Below are positions 23,529 to 33,345 of a stretch of DNA of 64,000 nucleotides, in pieces. The stretch is from Saccopteryx bilineata. Lineage: Eukaryota; Chordata; Mammalia; Chiroptera; Emballonuridae. Under the pieces are notes generated by a model. It worked only from the letters and a program-made list of their open reading frames with translations, ran no database searches and had not been told where the DNA came from. Position 1 is the first letter of the stretch. Each line of letters starts with the position of its first letter. The translations under genes and the position numbers were made by a program. The stretch covers positions 53,337,809 through 53,401,808 of the forward strand of contig NC_089494.1 in assembly GCF_036850765.1 (NCBI RefSeq). The letters run 5' to 3'.

Positions 23529-24196
23529 TGTCCTCACAATCCTGAAGGTCGCCAGCTGTCCTGCTAAACTATATATTTAGTCGGTTATAATTAAGTTATA
23601 GCTGGGTTCGTTAGGTAGTTCATGATGTAAAATAAAAGTATCATAATTAAGAGTCAATTGAATAAGCAAGGACACTCATAGCAAGCTAACATAGACTTTA
23701 AATTTACTCGTGGTTAAGAGGAGGGGCCAGCTAAGTCTAGGTCCTCGCTTTGGTAGGACCCAGAACAAATTTGCTTGGAGAGACTGAGTGCTTCGAGGCA
23801 GCTGCCAAACGCTCATGGTGGGTAACGTGGAGTTTGCATTGGAGTCTCAGGTAACTGACTTGATCTTCACCCCAGCTACCTATATCTGGTTTGGCCTCTT
23901 GTCAGTCACATCATAGAGTTACATTATCACATTTCAAATATAAGTTACATATGGGCTTGTTAAGGTTGACAGATAGAGTGATCAGAAAAGGGTGTAAACC
24001 TGTTACACCTTGGTAATCAGGCATAACATAGTGGGCTTTTATGTAAAATATAGTTAATCACATTACTTCACACATGGTATTGGTATGCAGTTAAAACATA
24101 CGGAGTTTCTCAAAAGGGCATAAACTGGTTACACCTAAATCACTCTTAGTTTCCTTTTTACTTCTTATATTAATTGATTTTATGTTTACTATAACA
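23529..24196 (-). mobile_element. Probable solo LTR of an endogenous retrovirus
   Basis: A 668-bp segment splits a SINE-B. Read on the minus strand it starts TGTTATAG and ends GTGAGGACA, i.e. TG...CA ends typical of a retroviral LTR. It contains two near-identical 25-bp repeats (23986-24010 and 24112-24136; 21 of 25 match), like tandem regulatory repeats in an LTR U3 region. The flanking tetramers ggag and ccag match at only two positions, so the duplication is decayed or the edges are slightly off. No internal retroviral genes are present. Orientation is a guess because no clear polyadenylation signal was found on the minus strand. Confidence 0.6.
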
Positions 24197-24430
24197 CCAG
24201 GTTGAGCCCAAAGGTCACCAGTGTGAAAAGCCTAAGGTCACTGGCTTGAGCAAGGAACATTGGCTCAGCTTGAGCCCAAGGCCTGATCACCAGTCAAAGC
24301 ACATATGAGAAGCTCAAGGCACAACTAAAGTGAAAGCAACTACAAATTGATGCTTTTCACTCTTTCCCTCTCTCTCCTTGTCTCTCTCTCTCAAAGTAAA
24401 CAAAGAAAAAAAGAAACAAATAGTTCAATT
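24197..24430 (+). mobile_element. SINE-B, right half
   Basis: It continues the SINE split at 23528: 'ggttgagcccaaaggtcaccagtg ... ggtcactggcttgagcaagg', then 'gcacatatgagaagctcaagg', 'aaattgatgcttttcactc', a ctctctctc run and an A-rich tail. Confidence 0.85.
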
Positions 24431-24908
24431 AAAAAAAAGATGTGAACTTACAAACATGATATTAAGAAGGATAAAAGGAGAAAATTATCGAAATCTGAAT
24501 GTGAGAATTTTGTAGAATAAAATACATGATTTCTTTAAAAAATGACATGAATTAAAAGAGTGGGGAGAGTGAACTGTTATAGATTAAAAGAGACTTGATA
24601 GCCATATCAATCAAATGCAATGTCTTTTTCTTTTTTGGAGGAGGAGTTTGGAGGGGGCTAGGCTATTCCTGATTTAAACTAGGTATTTGATAATATTAAG
24701 AAATTATTAGTAACATTGTAAAATGTGATAATGATATTAAGAAATGTTATAGAAAAATATGTTAAGTATAATGGTACATTTAAAGGGCAAATCAGTATAG
24801 TGATATTAAAATACTCATAAATGTAAGTGAGGTAGAGATAGGAGAAAAGATTGGAAAACTTGATAATTGTTAAAGCTTAGTGGTGAGTGCATGGGAATTC
24901 ATTACACT
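24431..24908. other. Unassigned AT-rich sequence
   Basis: Nothing recognised. Confidence 0.4.
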
Positions 24909-24923
24909 AACTGTTCTATATAT

Positions 24924-25284
24924 TTTTTTAATTAAGTGAGAGGTGGGGAGGCAGAGACAGACTCCTACATGCACCCCAACAAGGATCCACCTGGCAAGCA
25001 CCTTATCAAACAATTCTCTGCCTGTCTAGGCCACTGCTCCGTTACTTGGCAACAGAGCTATTTTAGTGCCTGAGGTAAGACCATGGAGGTATTCTCAGCA
25101 CTTGGGGCCAATTTTGCTCAAACCATTTGAGCCATGGCTGCAGGAGGGAAAGAGAGAAAAAGAGAGATGGAAGGAGGGGTGGAGAAGCACATGGTTACCT
25201 CTCCTGTGTGCCATGACCAGGAATTGAACCCAGAACTTCCACAGCCAGGTCAATGCTCTACTGCTGAGACAACTGGCCAAGGCC
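24924..25284 (-). mobile_element. SINE-A, old copy
   Basis: Full-length minus-strand SINE-A. The head at the right reads 'gggccttggccagttg', the B-box is 'ggaattgaacc', the purine tract is 'gggaaagagagaaaaagagagatgg', and the left end is a T-rich tail. Imperfect flanking repeats around ctgttctat (24911 and 25289) are compatible with a target duplication. Confidence 0.87.
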
Positions 25285-25582
25285 CTACCTGTTCTATTTT
25301 TAAATGTGTTTTAAATTTTCTGTAATACAAAGTAATAAGAAAAAAGACAAGAAATAAAAATGATGAGATATAGATTTTCAAGGTTGCTTTCACATATAAA
25401 ATGAAATCATTAGGGAATCAGATGTAACTCTGTTTAGTAAATATTATGGCATTTATGCATGACAAAGTATAATTTTAATTTTTCAATTAATTTTAAAGAT
25501 ATTAAAGAATAATTGGATTTTGAAAGTTCATGCTAAAATTTATTTGAGTTTCTTCCCAATGTTTAATACAGATTCTAAAATT

Positions 25583-25756
25583 CTTTATAACGTTTTTTTT
25601 AGATTTTATTTATTATTTTGAGAGAGAGAGAAATGAGGGGGAGCAGGAAGCATCAACTCCCATATGTGCTTTGACCAGGCAAACCCAGGGTTTTGAACTG
25701 GCAACCTTGGTGTTCCAGGTTGATGCTTTTATCTACTGCACCACCACAGGTCAAGC
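25583..25756 (-). mobile_element. SINE-B, short form
   Basis: Head 'ggcttgacctgtggtggtgca' at the right, 'gcacatatgggagttgatgc', GA tract and T-rich left end. The perfect 14-bp duplication cagattctaaaatt is at 25569-25582 and 25757-25770. Confidence 0.95.
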
Positions 25757-25770
25757 CAGATTCTAAAATT

Positions 25771-27320
25771 TCAACACATATTTAAACTAAGAATATAAGA
25801 AGATAAAAGGATTTATCTTTATTTAAGACATCATAGTGAACAAATTTATCAATTGTACAATATGACATATTATATGACCTTGTGAACAAAGGAACAAATT
25901 CTTTTATATCTGATTATCTTAATAATAAGAAATAACATAGTTAAAAGGATTAATAATGAATCAATAAAGAATAGCTTTTGCCTTAAAGAGCATCAATATT
26001 TATACTCAGCTGATGTGTATACTTTTTCTTCTTTTCTATGTATTTCCAAATCAAAGGAATCAATAAAACAAACTTGTTTATTTTTTCTAACTTGCAAATT
26101 TCATAAACCATTAGTTTTGACTGAAAGAAACAGACCATTTATTGCCATGCGTGATAATTTGATGAAAAATGATCAAGTACTTGACACTTGCTTTTGTTGT
26201 TTGTGGTGTTCTGTCAAGCTTATGGTTACCTTGTTTTAGCGATAAAACCCACGCTGATTTAACATGGATCTGTGACAGTGATGCTTTACTCTGTTTATTT
26301 ATGTACTACTTTGATTGCTCAAGGAGCTAATTCCTTCATTCCACATTAGCCACAACCGCCAAGTCTACCAGTTAAAACAATTTCACAATTGAACATTAAT
26401 GGACTCAAAAACTTAACAGAAGCAAATATAAGCAGGATATCATAGTAACCAATGCAGTCTGAGGAAATGGTATTCTATTACAAGGTAAAATAATGTTCCA
26501 ATATAAAGGTATACACAGATTGGCTTTCCATACTTAAAATGTTTCTTAATGTAAAATGAGCTTCAAATTTCCTTGTGTCCATATTTTTCAATATTATCAT
26601 AGTACTTTTTAAATTCTGTTAATACATTTTTAAATTTTAAAAACAATAGATTATTAAGTTTCTGGGATTGTAAAGATAACATTACTTTATATAAAGCTAG
26701 TTAGTTTAGGGTTTTTAAGGTTATATATTAATTTTTAAGAGAAGCAACAGGCAAATAATAGTAAATAGGTCAATATGATTTTAGATTCATCACTAATAGA
26801 AAGGTTACCTCACCCAAAAAGCACATAGAAAACATACCTTTCATTCTCTTTTTTCTCATCTTTTTACTTATATTGATCAATCACCACTCTGCAAATCAAA
26901 TAAACATTTATTATAATGGATATCAAGCTTTCATGTCTGAGGCCAATTCTTTAACACTCAAACTTTGGGAGTTACCCTTAAATGGATTTTTAAAACTCGA
27001 AATAGCACTAAACACAGAAGAAATAATTATATTTTGTAGAGGAACTTCTTGCAGTTTCTATTCCTATAAAACTAACCACCATTCTAAAGAATTCATGTCA
27101 TCACTTTCAACAGTGTGTCACTGAATAGTAGTAACTGTTTATCAGATTAACACGTTTTAGTCTTGAGAGATAAATTCATGAACATTACAGCCACTTTAGC
27201 ATTTTTCAACATTTGACTGCACGTCAATGAAGAATACGGTAAATAGCAGAGGTAGATCCACAGATGGGCACAGAGCCCTGTGATAAATTCATGCACTCTT
27301 TTTATGTATTAGTTTGAGTA
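25771..27320. other. Long unassigned AT-rich stretch
   Basis: About 1.5 kb with no recognised gene or repeat. Open frames at 26015-26239 and 26873-27124 show no domain. Confidence 0.4.
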
Positions 27321-27334
27321 CAATTACATAAAGG

Positions 27335-27377
27335 GTAAAGCTCCAGTGGCGCAATCGGTTAGCATGTGGTACTTATT
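27335..27377 (+). pseudogene. Retroposed 5' half of tRNA-Ile(UAU), tailless
   Basis: 27340-27376 matches the first 37 nt of mammalian tRNA-Ile(UAU), as I recall that sequence, at all but three positions. All three differences are C-to-T or G-to-A changes in the D-stem/anticodon-stem GCGC segment. It covers the acceptor 5' strand, the D-arm including 'agtggcgcaatcggttagc', and the anticodon-stem 5' strand, and it stops inside the anticodon loop right after the TAT anticodon. The 3' half is absent and there is no A tail. The insert is bounded by perfect 14-bp direct repeats caattacataaagg (27321-27334 and 27378-27391). This is the structure of a tailless retropseudogene. It cannot make a tRNA because the B-box is missing. 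Confidence 0.85.
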
Positions 27378-27391
27378 CAATTACATAAAGG

Positions 27392-28020
27392 ACCATACAT
27401 AATAAAGAATAGATTTATACACAAGTGAATATTTGTATCTATATTTAACCAAAAAATTCCGAGACACCTTTAATGTTGAGAGACAAAGGCAAGTCTAAGT
27501 AATCTTAATTCTGTCATTGTAGGCTCTAGGGACTGGTATCAGAAAGCAGGGAGTAGGAAGAATGAAGGATGAATAGGAAGCATAGACAGAACACAGGAAG
27601 ACTCACTGACTTACAACCAAGAATTAACTTACAGATATGAATTAACTTAGGGATATTAACTTACGGATAAAATATAAGTTTTATAATGTGTCCATTTTGT
27701 AATTGAGAGGCTGATTCAGGTTAGTTGATTCTCCTTGCTTTTTTAATACATAGTTAATGTATAGTAAACTAAGTTAAATGTATAGGTTTCAGAATCATGC
27801 CAGCAGGAAAATGAAGTTGTGTTTAATTTCATGAAAAAGCTATAGAATAAAGCATCAATTATTTTGTAAATTAGGCTGTAAAGGAGGAATCCTAATATTA
27901 AAAATGTTCTGTTTCATTTTCAAAATTGTTTTGGTTGTCATGATAAGGAATATAAACACCCCGCTCATAAGTTACAGTGATATAGATTTTTACTCAAGAT
28001 CAAGAAGAAATATCCATAAG
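27392..28020. other. Unassigned, with a small tandem repeat
   Basis: No gene. At 27621-27670 about three copies of a 16-18-bp unit (gaattaacttacagatat type) occur in tandem. The rest is AT-rich. Confidence 0.5.
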
Positions 28021-28033
28021 TTAAATTTTTATT

Positions 28034-28330
28034 TATTTTTTTAGTTGAGAAGAAGGGAGATAGTAAGACAGATTCCTGCATGCACCCTGACCGGGATCCT
28101 CCCAGCGGCTGTCTGGGCTGATGCTCAAATCAACCAAACTATGCTCAGTGCCCAGGGCCCCTCCTGAACCAATTGAGCCACTGGCTGTGGGAGGTGAAGG
28201 GGGAGAAAAGAGGAGAGGAAAGAGGAGAAAAGCTGATGGTCACTTCTCCTGTGTGTTTTGACTGGCAATAGAGCCCGAAGTGTGCCTATGCCAGGCCAGT
28301 GCTCTATCCACTGAGCCACCAGCAAGGACC
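28034..28330 (-). mobile_element. SINE-A, diverged copy
   Basis: The head at the right end is 'ggtccttgctggtggctcagtgg', which on the minus strand is a recognisable A-box region. 'acacaggagaagtgaccatc', the purine tract 'gggagaaaagaggagagg', and 'gactgtcttactatctccc' near the left T-rich end follow. Possible duplication taaattttt (about 28022 and 28333). About 80 bp of body is missing compared with young copies. Confidence 0.85.
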
Positions 28331-28339
28331 AGTAAATTT

Positions 28340-28828
28340 TTTTAATAATGAAAGTAATTGCTTTAAGTGTCAGTAAACATATTAAAAGTTCTCAATGAGA
28401 TACTAACAAAGTATTAATTAAGAGTGTTTTTTTTTCCTTTAGAGGGGTGTCCTAAACCAGTAATGGTTAGAACAGCAGATCTATTCAATAATTTAATTAT
28501 ATAAAACAGCCAATATTTGACTATTTTAGACTTATAAAAATGTCAATTTCATATGGTTCAACCTAATATAATGTCTGCTAACATTCTAGCAGTCTATTTT
28601 ATGTTTAGAGTGCTATAAATTCATATTTATATTTGAAAAGTAACCCACAACTTGTTTTACTTTAATATCTTAAAAGTTAATCAGGAAGAATGACAATTGA
28701 AATATCTTTTTATTTGATACAACCTAAGTAGAAGATTCAAGGGTGTAAGTCAGAAGGACAACATTGAAAACTGAGAGAAAAGTTGGATACATTTTGATGC
28801 CAAACTCTCATGAAATGTCAGATCTATA
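28340..28828. other. Unassigned AT-rich sequence
   Basis: Nothing recognised. Confidence 0.4.
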
Positions 28829-28836
28829 TACTAGAA

Positions 28837-29157
28837 CAGGGGTCCCCAAACTTTTTACACAGGGGGCCAGTTCACTGTCCCTCAGATTGTTGGAGGGCCG
28901 GGCTATAAAAAAAAAACCATGAACAAATCCCTGTGCACACTGCACATATCTTATTTTAAAGTAAAAAAACAAAATGGGAACAAATATAATATTTAAAATA
29001 AAGAACAAGTAAATTTAAACTGACTAGTATTTCAATGGGAACTATGCTCCTCTCACTGACCACCAATGAAAGAGGTGCCCCTTCCGGAAGTGCGGCGGGG
29101 GGGGGGGCGCGGATAAATGGCCTCCGGGGGCCGCATGTACTAGTTTGGGGACCCCTG
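28837..29157 (-). mobile_element. Non-autonomous hAT transposon, copy 2 (inverted)
   Basis: Same family as 3994-4318, in opposite orientation. Ends are caggggtccccaaact and agtttggggacccctg. The perfect 8-bp duplication tactagaa is at 28829-28836 and 29158-29165. It shares the 'cagttcactgtccctcag', 'aatatcttattttaaag' and 'ctcctctcactgaccaccaatg' blocks. A G run at about 29095-29107 is specific to this copy. The two open frames overlapping its ends are not genes. Confidence 0.95.
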
Positions 29158-29318
29158 TACTAGAACTTCCTGTAAGGGATAAGATTTCAGAGAAGAATTT
29201 AGAGTACATTTTTAAAAAACAAAGTGTTTTAATAAAGTCTGGGAATGCTATAAAATCCATGTTGAATTAACCAAGACTGATAAAAGTTAAGATTAGTAAA
29301 AGGCTTACAAAAGTAGAC

Positions 29319-29322
<4 letters not shown>

Positions 29323-29349
<27 letters not shown>

Positions 29350-29732
29350 CCATTTTTCTGAAGCTGGAAACAGGGAGAGACAGTCAGACAGACTCCCGCA
29401 TGCGCCCGACCGGGATCCACCCGGCACGCCCACCAGGGGCGACGCTCTGCCCACCAGGGGGCGATGCTCTGCCCATCCTGGGCGTCGCCATATTGCGACC
29501 AGAGCCACTCTAGCGCCTGAGGCAGAGGCCACAGAGCCATCCCCAGCGCCCGGGCCATCTTTGCTCCAATGGAGCCTTGGCTGCGGGAGGGGAAGAGAGA
29601 GACAGAGAGGAAAGCGCGGCGGAGGGGTGGAGAAGCAAATGGGCGCTTCTCCTGTGTGCCCTGGCCGGGAATCGAACCCGGGTCCTCCGCACGCTAGGCC
29701 GACGCTCTACCGCTGAGCCAACCGGCCAGGGC
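29323..29732 (-). mobile_element. SINE-A, young full-length
   Basis: Near-consensus copy. The right end gives the head 'gccctggccggttggctcag', with A-box tggctcagcgg and B-box ggttcgattcc. The body includes two ccaccagggg(g)cga blocks (29430-29442 and 29451-29464), and a T run of about 28 marks the A tail at the left. A 7-bp duplication gactatt is at 29316-29322 and 29733-29739. Both Pol III boxes look intact, so it is one of the few copies that could in principle be transcribed. Overlapping open frames of 60-109 residues are by-products of its GC-rich body. Confidence 0.97.
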
Positions 29733-29739
29733 GACTATT

Positions 29740-31085
29740 ATTTATTGATTTGTAAGATTTCATTATAACTTTGTTTTCCAAACAATAACAATTTGGGGGC
29801 CCTTTGATGTGGAAAATTACACTCAGGCAATGGCAACTTCCAAGCATATTAACCGACTCAAGGAACAGAAAGACTCTCAGAAAAAATAAGGTGCTTGAAT
29901 TACCTGGTTTATTGAACAAATGAAAAAAACACAAGAAGAAGCCAGGACAGAGTTGAGGTTAGGTGAAGATACTCGGGATAAGGTACCAGAAGGATGGAAG
30001 GACTAACCCATCTGAATCTTGTATTGCACAACATTCATAAATCCTACCTCTCTTTCTGCCTCTCTGATCCATCAGCCTTTATGTGGTTACAAGGTACTTT
30101 GAAGAAGAGGACTCCGGGAAGAACATTACCTGGACTAACATATTCTTGTTTCATTACAGGTATTTAGAGGCAGGACCTGGCCTATTGCTATCATTTGCAC
30201 ATGACCTGCCTTGTCTTTTCTCTGCACATGTGAGGCAGAACATACATGGGACCAAAATGAGCAGCTGATTTAATGTTGATGTGCCAGCTGGTGGTGGCAT
30301 GATTTCTATTTTGTGACTTCTTCTATTTGTTTTGATTTGCAAGTAATACTCCTGTTTATTCTGTTCATTTTTATGATATATTCCATTTATGCTATCTATA
30401 GGATAGATATACATACCTTACAAGTTACTAATTCATCTTTTGTCTTATGAATTTCACTTCATCTCACAAACCAATTGCTTGCGCACTGTTTATGTGTAAT
30501 ACTTCTTCTGAGTTTCATCCATTGCATTTCTTTGTCTTGTTTTCCACATAGCAGAATTGGGTAATCATAAATAATATGAAAAATATACATGGCAGACCTA
30601 CAGGAGGAAGGGAGGGGAAAAATAGGGTAAAGGCTGGGTGCCCCCATTTCAACTTCAATTTGAATAATTACAATTTATACATTTACTATTTTATATATTC
30701 TATATGAGGTCTTGGGTGACAAATGCCTTCCAGGGGTGCTAATAAAAGAATCTTAAAGCCAGTGATGCATAAGATTATTTACTATATTATTTAACATTTA
30801 GGTTTGATAAGTAATTCCATAATGATAAACAAAATTTTAAACACATGATTGCAACATTGTTGGGTGTTTCAGAAATTGCAGATATTATATGAGCCCATTA
30901 TTTCAAACCTTGTAATATAGTCATCTACCCCTGATGAAAATGCTAGTGGTGGAAATTTGCTGAAAATCAAATTTTATATTTAAAGTGAATGATAGGTAAA
31001 TAAAAATATCATCCTAAATGAAAAATCTGTGGTTTAAATAAAGTTGCCCAATATTATGTCCATTATTTTATTCATCCATTAAACT
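29740..31085. other. Unassigned non-coding stretch
   Basis: About 1.3 kb. 29800-30290 is moderately GC-balanced, but I find no exon or known repeat. Short open frames at 30083-30268 and 30154-30414 overlap on opposite strands, as chance frames do. Confidence 0.4.
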
Positions 31086-31745
31086 ATCCATTTTCTCATT
31101 TTTTAAACAAGAAATAGATGCCAGACACAGTCCTCAGATAGTGATACAAAGATGAATAAACCTCAGCTCCCATGTTCAAATGATTCTGCCTGGTAGGCAA
31201 GACAGAAGTAAAGCACCTGTTAAAATCCAGTGTGCTTCCCCTTCTGAAGGGGTCTACTTTGAAGACTCAGAGAAGGGGAGTGGGGAAGCACAGTGAAAGA
31301 AAGTTTCATAGACGCATTCAAGACTGAGCAAGAATTCATGGAGGCGAGGAAATAATTGGAATAAGAATGAAAGAGACACACTAATTGTAGACAGAAAAAA
31401 ATAACATTATTGAGAGCCTTAAAGGGAAAACAGATGGAGAGTTCACATGGAGAGTTATCAGGAAATGAAACCTAGACAAATCTGTATAAATGGCTTTTAT
31501 GCTACAAAGTGAAGCTTAATATTTAATCTGAAGTTGAAGACGAGTGCCTGAAGAATTTTAAGTAATACAATGTCATGTTCATGTGATCATGTTTGCAATC
31601 AGAAAGGTAACTTTGAAGAGGGAAGTGGAGAAGGCAAGACCAGGTTGATGAGTAGCCATGACAACAGTCTAAATAGGAAGGGCAGTGATGTAAGAAATGA
31701 GGAGATACTCAAGTTATTTACAGAACTAGTGAGGATTAGATCACA
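31086..31745 (-). mobile_element. L2 LINE fragment, antisense
   Basis: The plus strand follows the reverse complement of the L2 3' part. 'ccagacacagtcctcagatagtgatacaaagatgaataa' (antisense of the '...cacagtgcctggcac' tail) comes first, then a decayed middle. Then come 'gaattttaagtaatacaatgtcatg' and 'gtttgcaatcagaaaggtaactttgaag', antisense of the region ending in 'gatcatgtcactcccctgctt'. It is strongly diverged and non-coding. Confidence 0.65.
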
Positions 31746-31760
31746 TCTGAACTTGAAACA

Positions 31761-32089
31761 CCATATTTCCCCAGGTATAAGACATCCCCATTTATAAGAA
31801 ACACCTTAATTTGGGGTCTAAAATTTGAAAAAAATGTATTACATAAAGTTATTGAACTCAAGTTTTATTCATCATAAAATACATACCACTCTTCATCACT
31901 GTCAAAACTCCCATCCATTAGCTTGTCCTCATCTGTGTCTGATGTCTTCAGCAATGAACACAAAAACGAGTGCAAAAAAGCGGGAAGTGCAATTTAAAAA
32001 ATCTACAACCACTGTATAATTTGCACCCAGTTTTAGACCACAAATTTTTTTAGAGAAAAAAAGTGCGTATTATACATAGGGATATACGG
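31761..32089. mobile_element. TA-flanked non-autonomous DNA transposon (mariner/pogo-like)
   Basis: Inverted ends: left ccatatttccccaggtataag; the right end read in reverse is ccgtatatccctatgtataat. The flanking dinucleotides are ca (31759-31760, probably a decayed ta) and ta (32090-32091), as expected for TA-targeting elements. A minus-strand frame around 31880-31945 encodes an acidic Asp/Glu/Ser stretch, reminiscent of the acidic C-terminus of pogo-type transposases, so the element may be an internally deleted copy of an autonomous transposon. Family name not assigned. Confidence 0.7.
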
Positions 32090-32404
32090 TAATACAGTAC
32101 AATTTCTAGCTCTTCACACCACCACCAAATACTAGCCAATACTCTATAAATCTGTTCATTATCTTTGGTTTACACTTTTAATTCTGGCACCTGTGTGTTA
32201 ACTTTTTAGTTGTTTCACTTGTTACATCAGAAATGTTTCCCCCACGTTTAGCTCTCTGTTATGAATTTTAAGACACATTTGTGAAATATTTTTATTTTTC
32301 TTTAATATCAGTATAATTAATATCACTGTTGACTCTTATTAAGGTATAAAGCAAATTACTAGCAAATGTAAAATGTTATTCATGTTATATAGAACAGTTA
32401 TTTT

Positions 32405-32589
32405 TTAAGATTTTTTTTTTGTTTATTCATTATAGAGAGGAGAGAGAGAGAGAAAGAGAGAGAAGGTGGGGAGGAGCAGGAAGCATCAACTCCCATATGT
32501 GCCTTGACCAGGCAAGCCCAGGGTTTTGAACTGGCAACCTCAGCGTTTCCAGGTTGACACTTTATCCACTGCGCCACCACAGGTCAGGC
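32405..32589 (-). mobile_element. SINE-B, short form
   Basis: Right-end head gcctgacctgtggtggcgca, intact-looking A-box region, 'ggttcaaaacc' in place of the B-box, GA tract and T-rich left end. The perfect 14-bp duplication agaacagttatttt is at 32391-32404 and 32590-32603. Confidence 0.97.
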
Positions 32590-32835
32590 AGAACAGTTAT
32601 TTTACAAAGTAATTTATCTATGTTCATTTTTTAACATAAAACGTATGACTCTATTTTTCCTCGATCTATAAAACTCATGAGATGTGTGTATCATATAATT
32701 ACTACACTACACATGCTCATCAGAGTTCTAAACTTCTCAAATCTTGTATCTGTAGTATTCAGTAAACAACTTTGAGTGAGGCCACTGCCTTGTTAGTCTC
32801 CAGAGGCGTTTATTTTTATCCCTCCTGATAAAATC

Positions 32836-33345
32836 ACTCAATGGTTTCTGTTGTTCTAAATGTCATGAGTAGTCCAACTCTTTGCCTGCTCAGCATTTCA
32901 TCCTGCAGCTTGGAGAATTCGAGTTTCCTCTCTGGCTTCCTCTCTTCCTACTCTGTCCCCAACCCACACTGGATTTTCCCTCTTCCTCAAAAACATAAAG
33001 AATGCTCTCTGCTTAGACCCTTCATTTCATCTGCATTGTCCCCTCTGCCAGGAGCACACTTCTCCGGAATCATTTACATGACTCAATCTTTTACCTCCCT
33101 CAAGTTTATGTTCAAATGTCACCAGCAGTGAGGCTTTCCCTGAGCATCCTACTTAAAGTTGCTGTTCTGGATCAATTCATTTTTTTTTTTTTTAAAGAGC
33201 ATTTAGAATGTTCTAAGTGATTGTATTATTTCATTTATGTCTTATGTTTATTTTAAAATCTCTCTTCCCCTATTAAAAACATAATGTTTTTGAAGTAGGT
33301 ATTTTTATCTTGTTTTTTCCCCCTCTGTTCTATATAAGAATGCAT
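32836..33345 (+). mobile_element. L2 LINE fragment, sense
   Basis: It contains the L2 order 'ccctctgccaggagcacacttc', 'acctccctcaagtttatgttcaaatgtcacc', 'gtgaggctttccctgagcatcc'. Then comes the 3' UTR with 'catttatgtcttatgtttattttaaaatctctcttcccct' and 'gtaggtatttttatcttgttttttccccctctgttctat'. A T run (33180-33193) interrupts it. It is an ancient, non-coding relic. Confidence 0.78.

Noticed and set aside
29652..29732. tRNA gene candidate (good A- and B-box)
   Set aside because: It is the tRNA-derived head of a full-length SINE-A with duplications. No proper anticodon arm or acceptor pairing is expected or seen.
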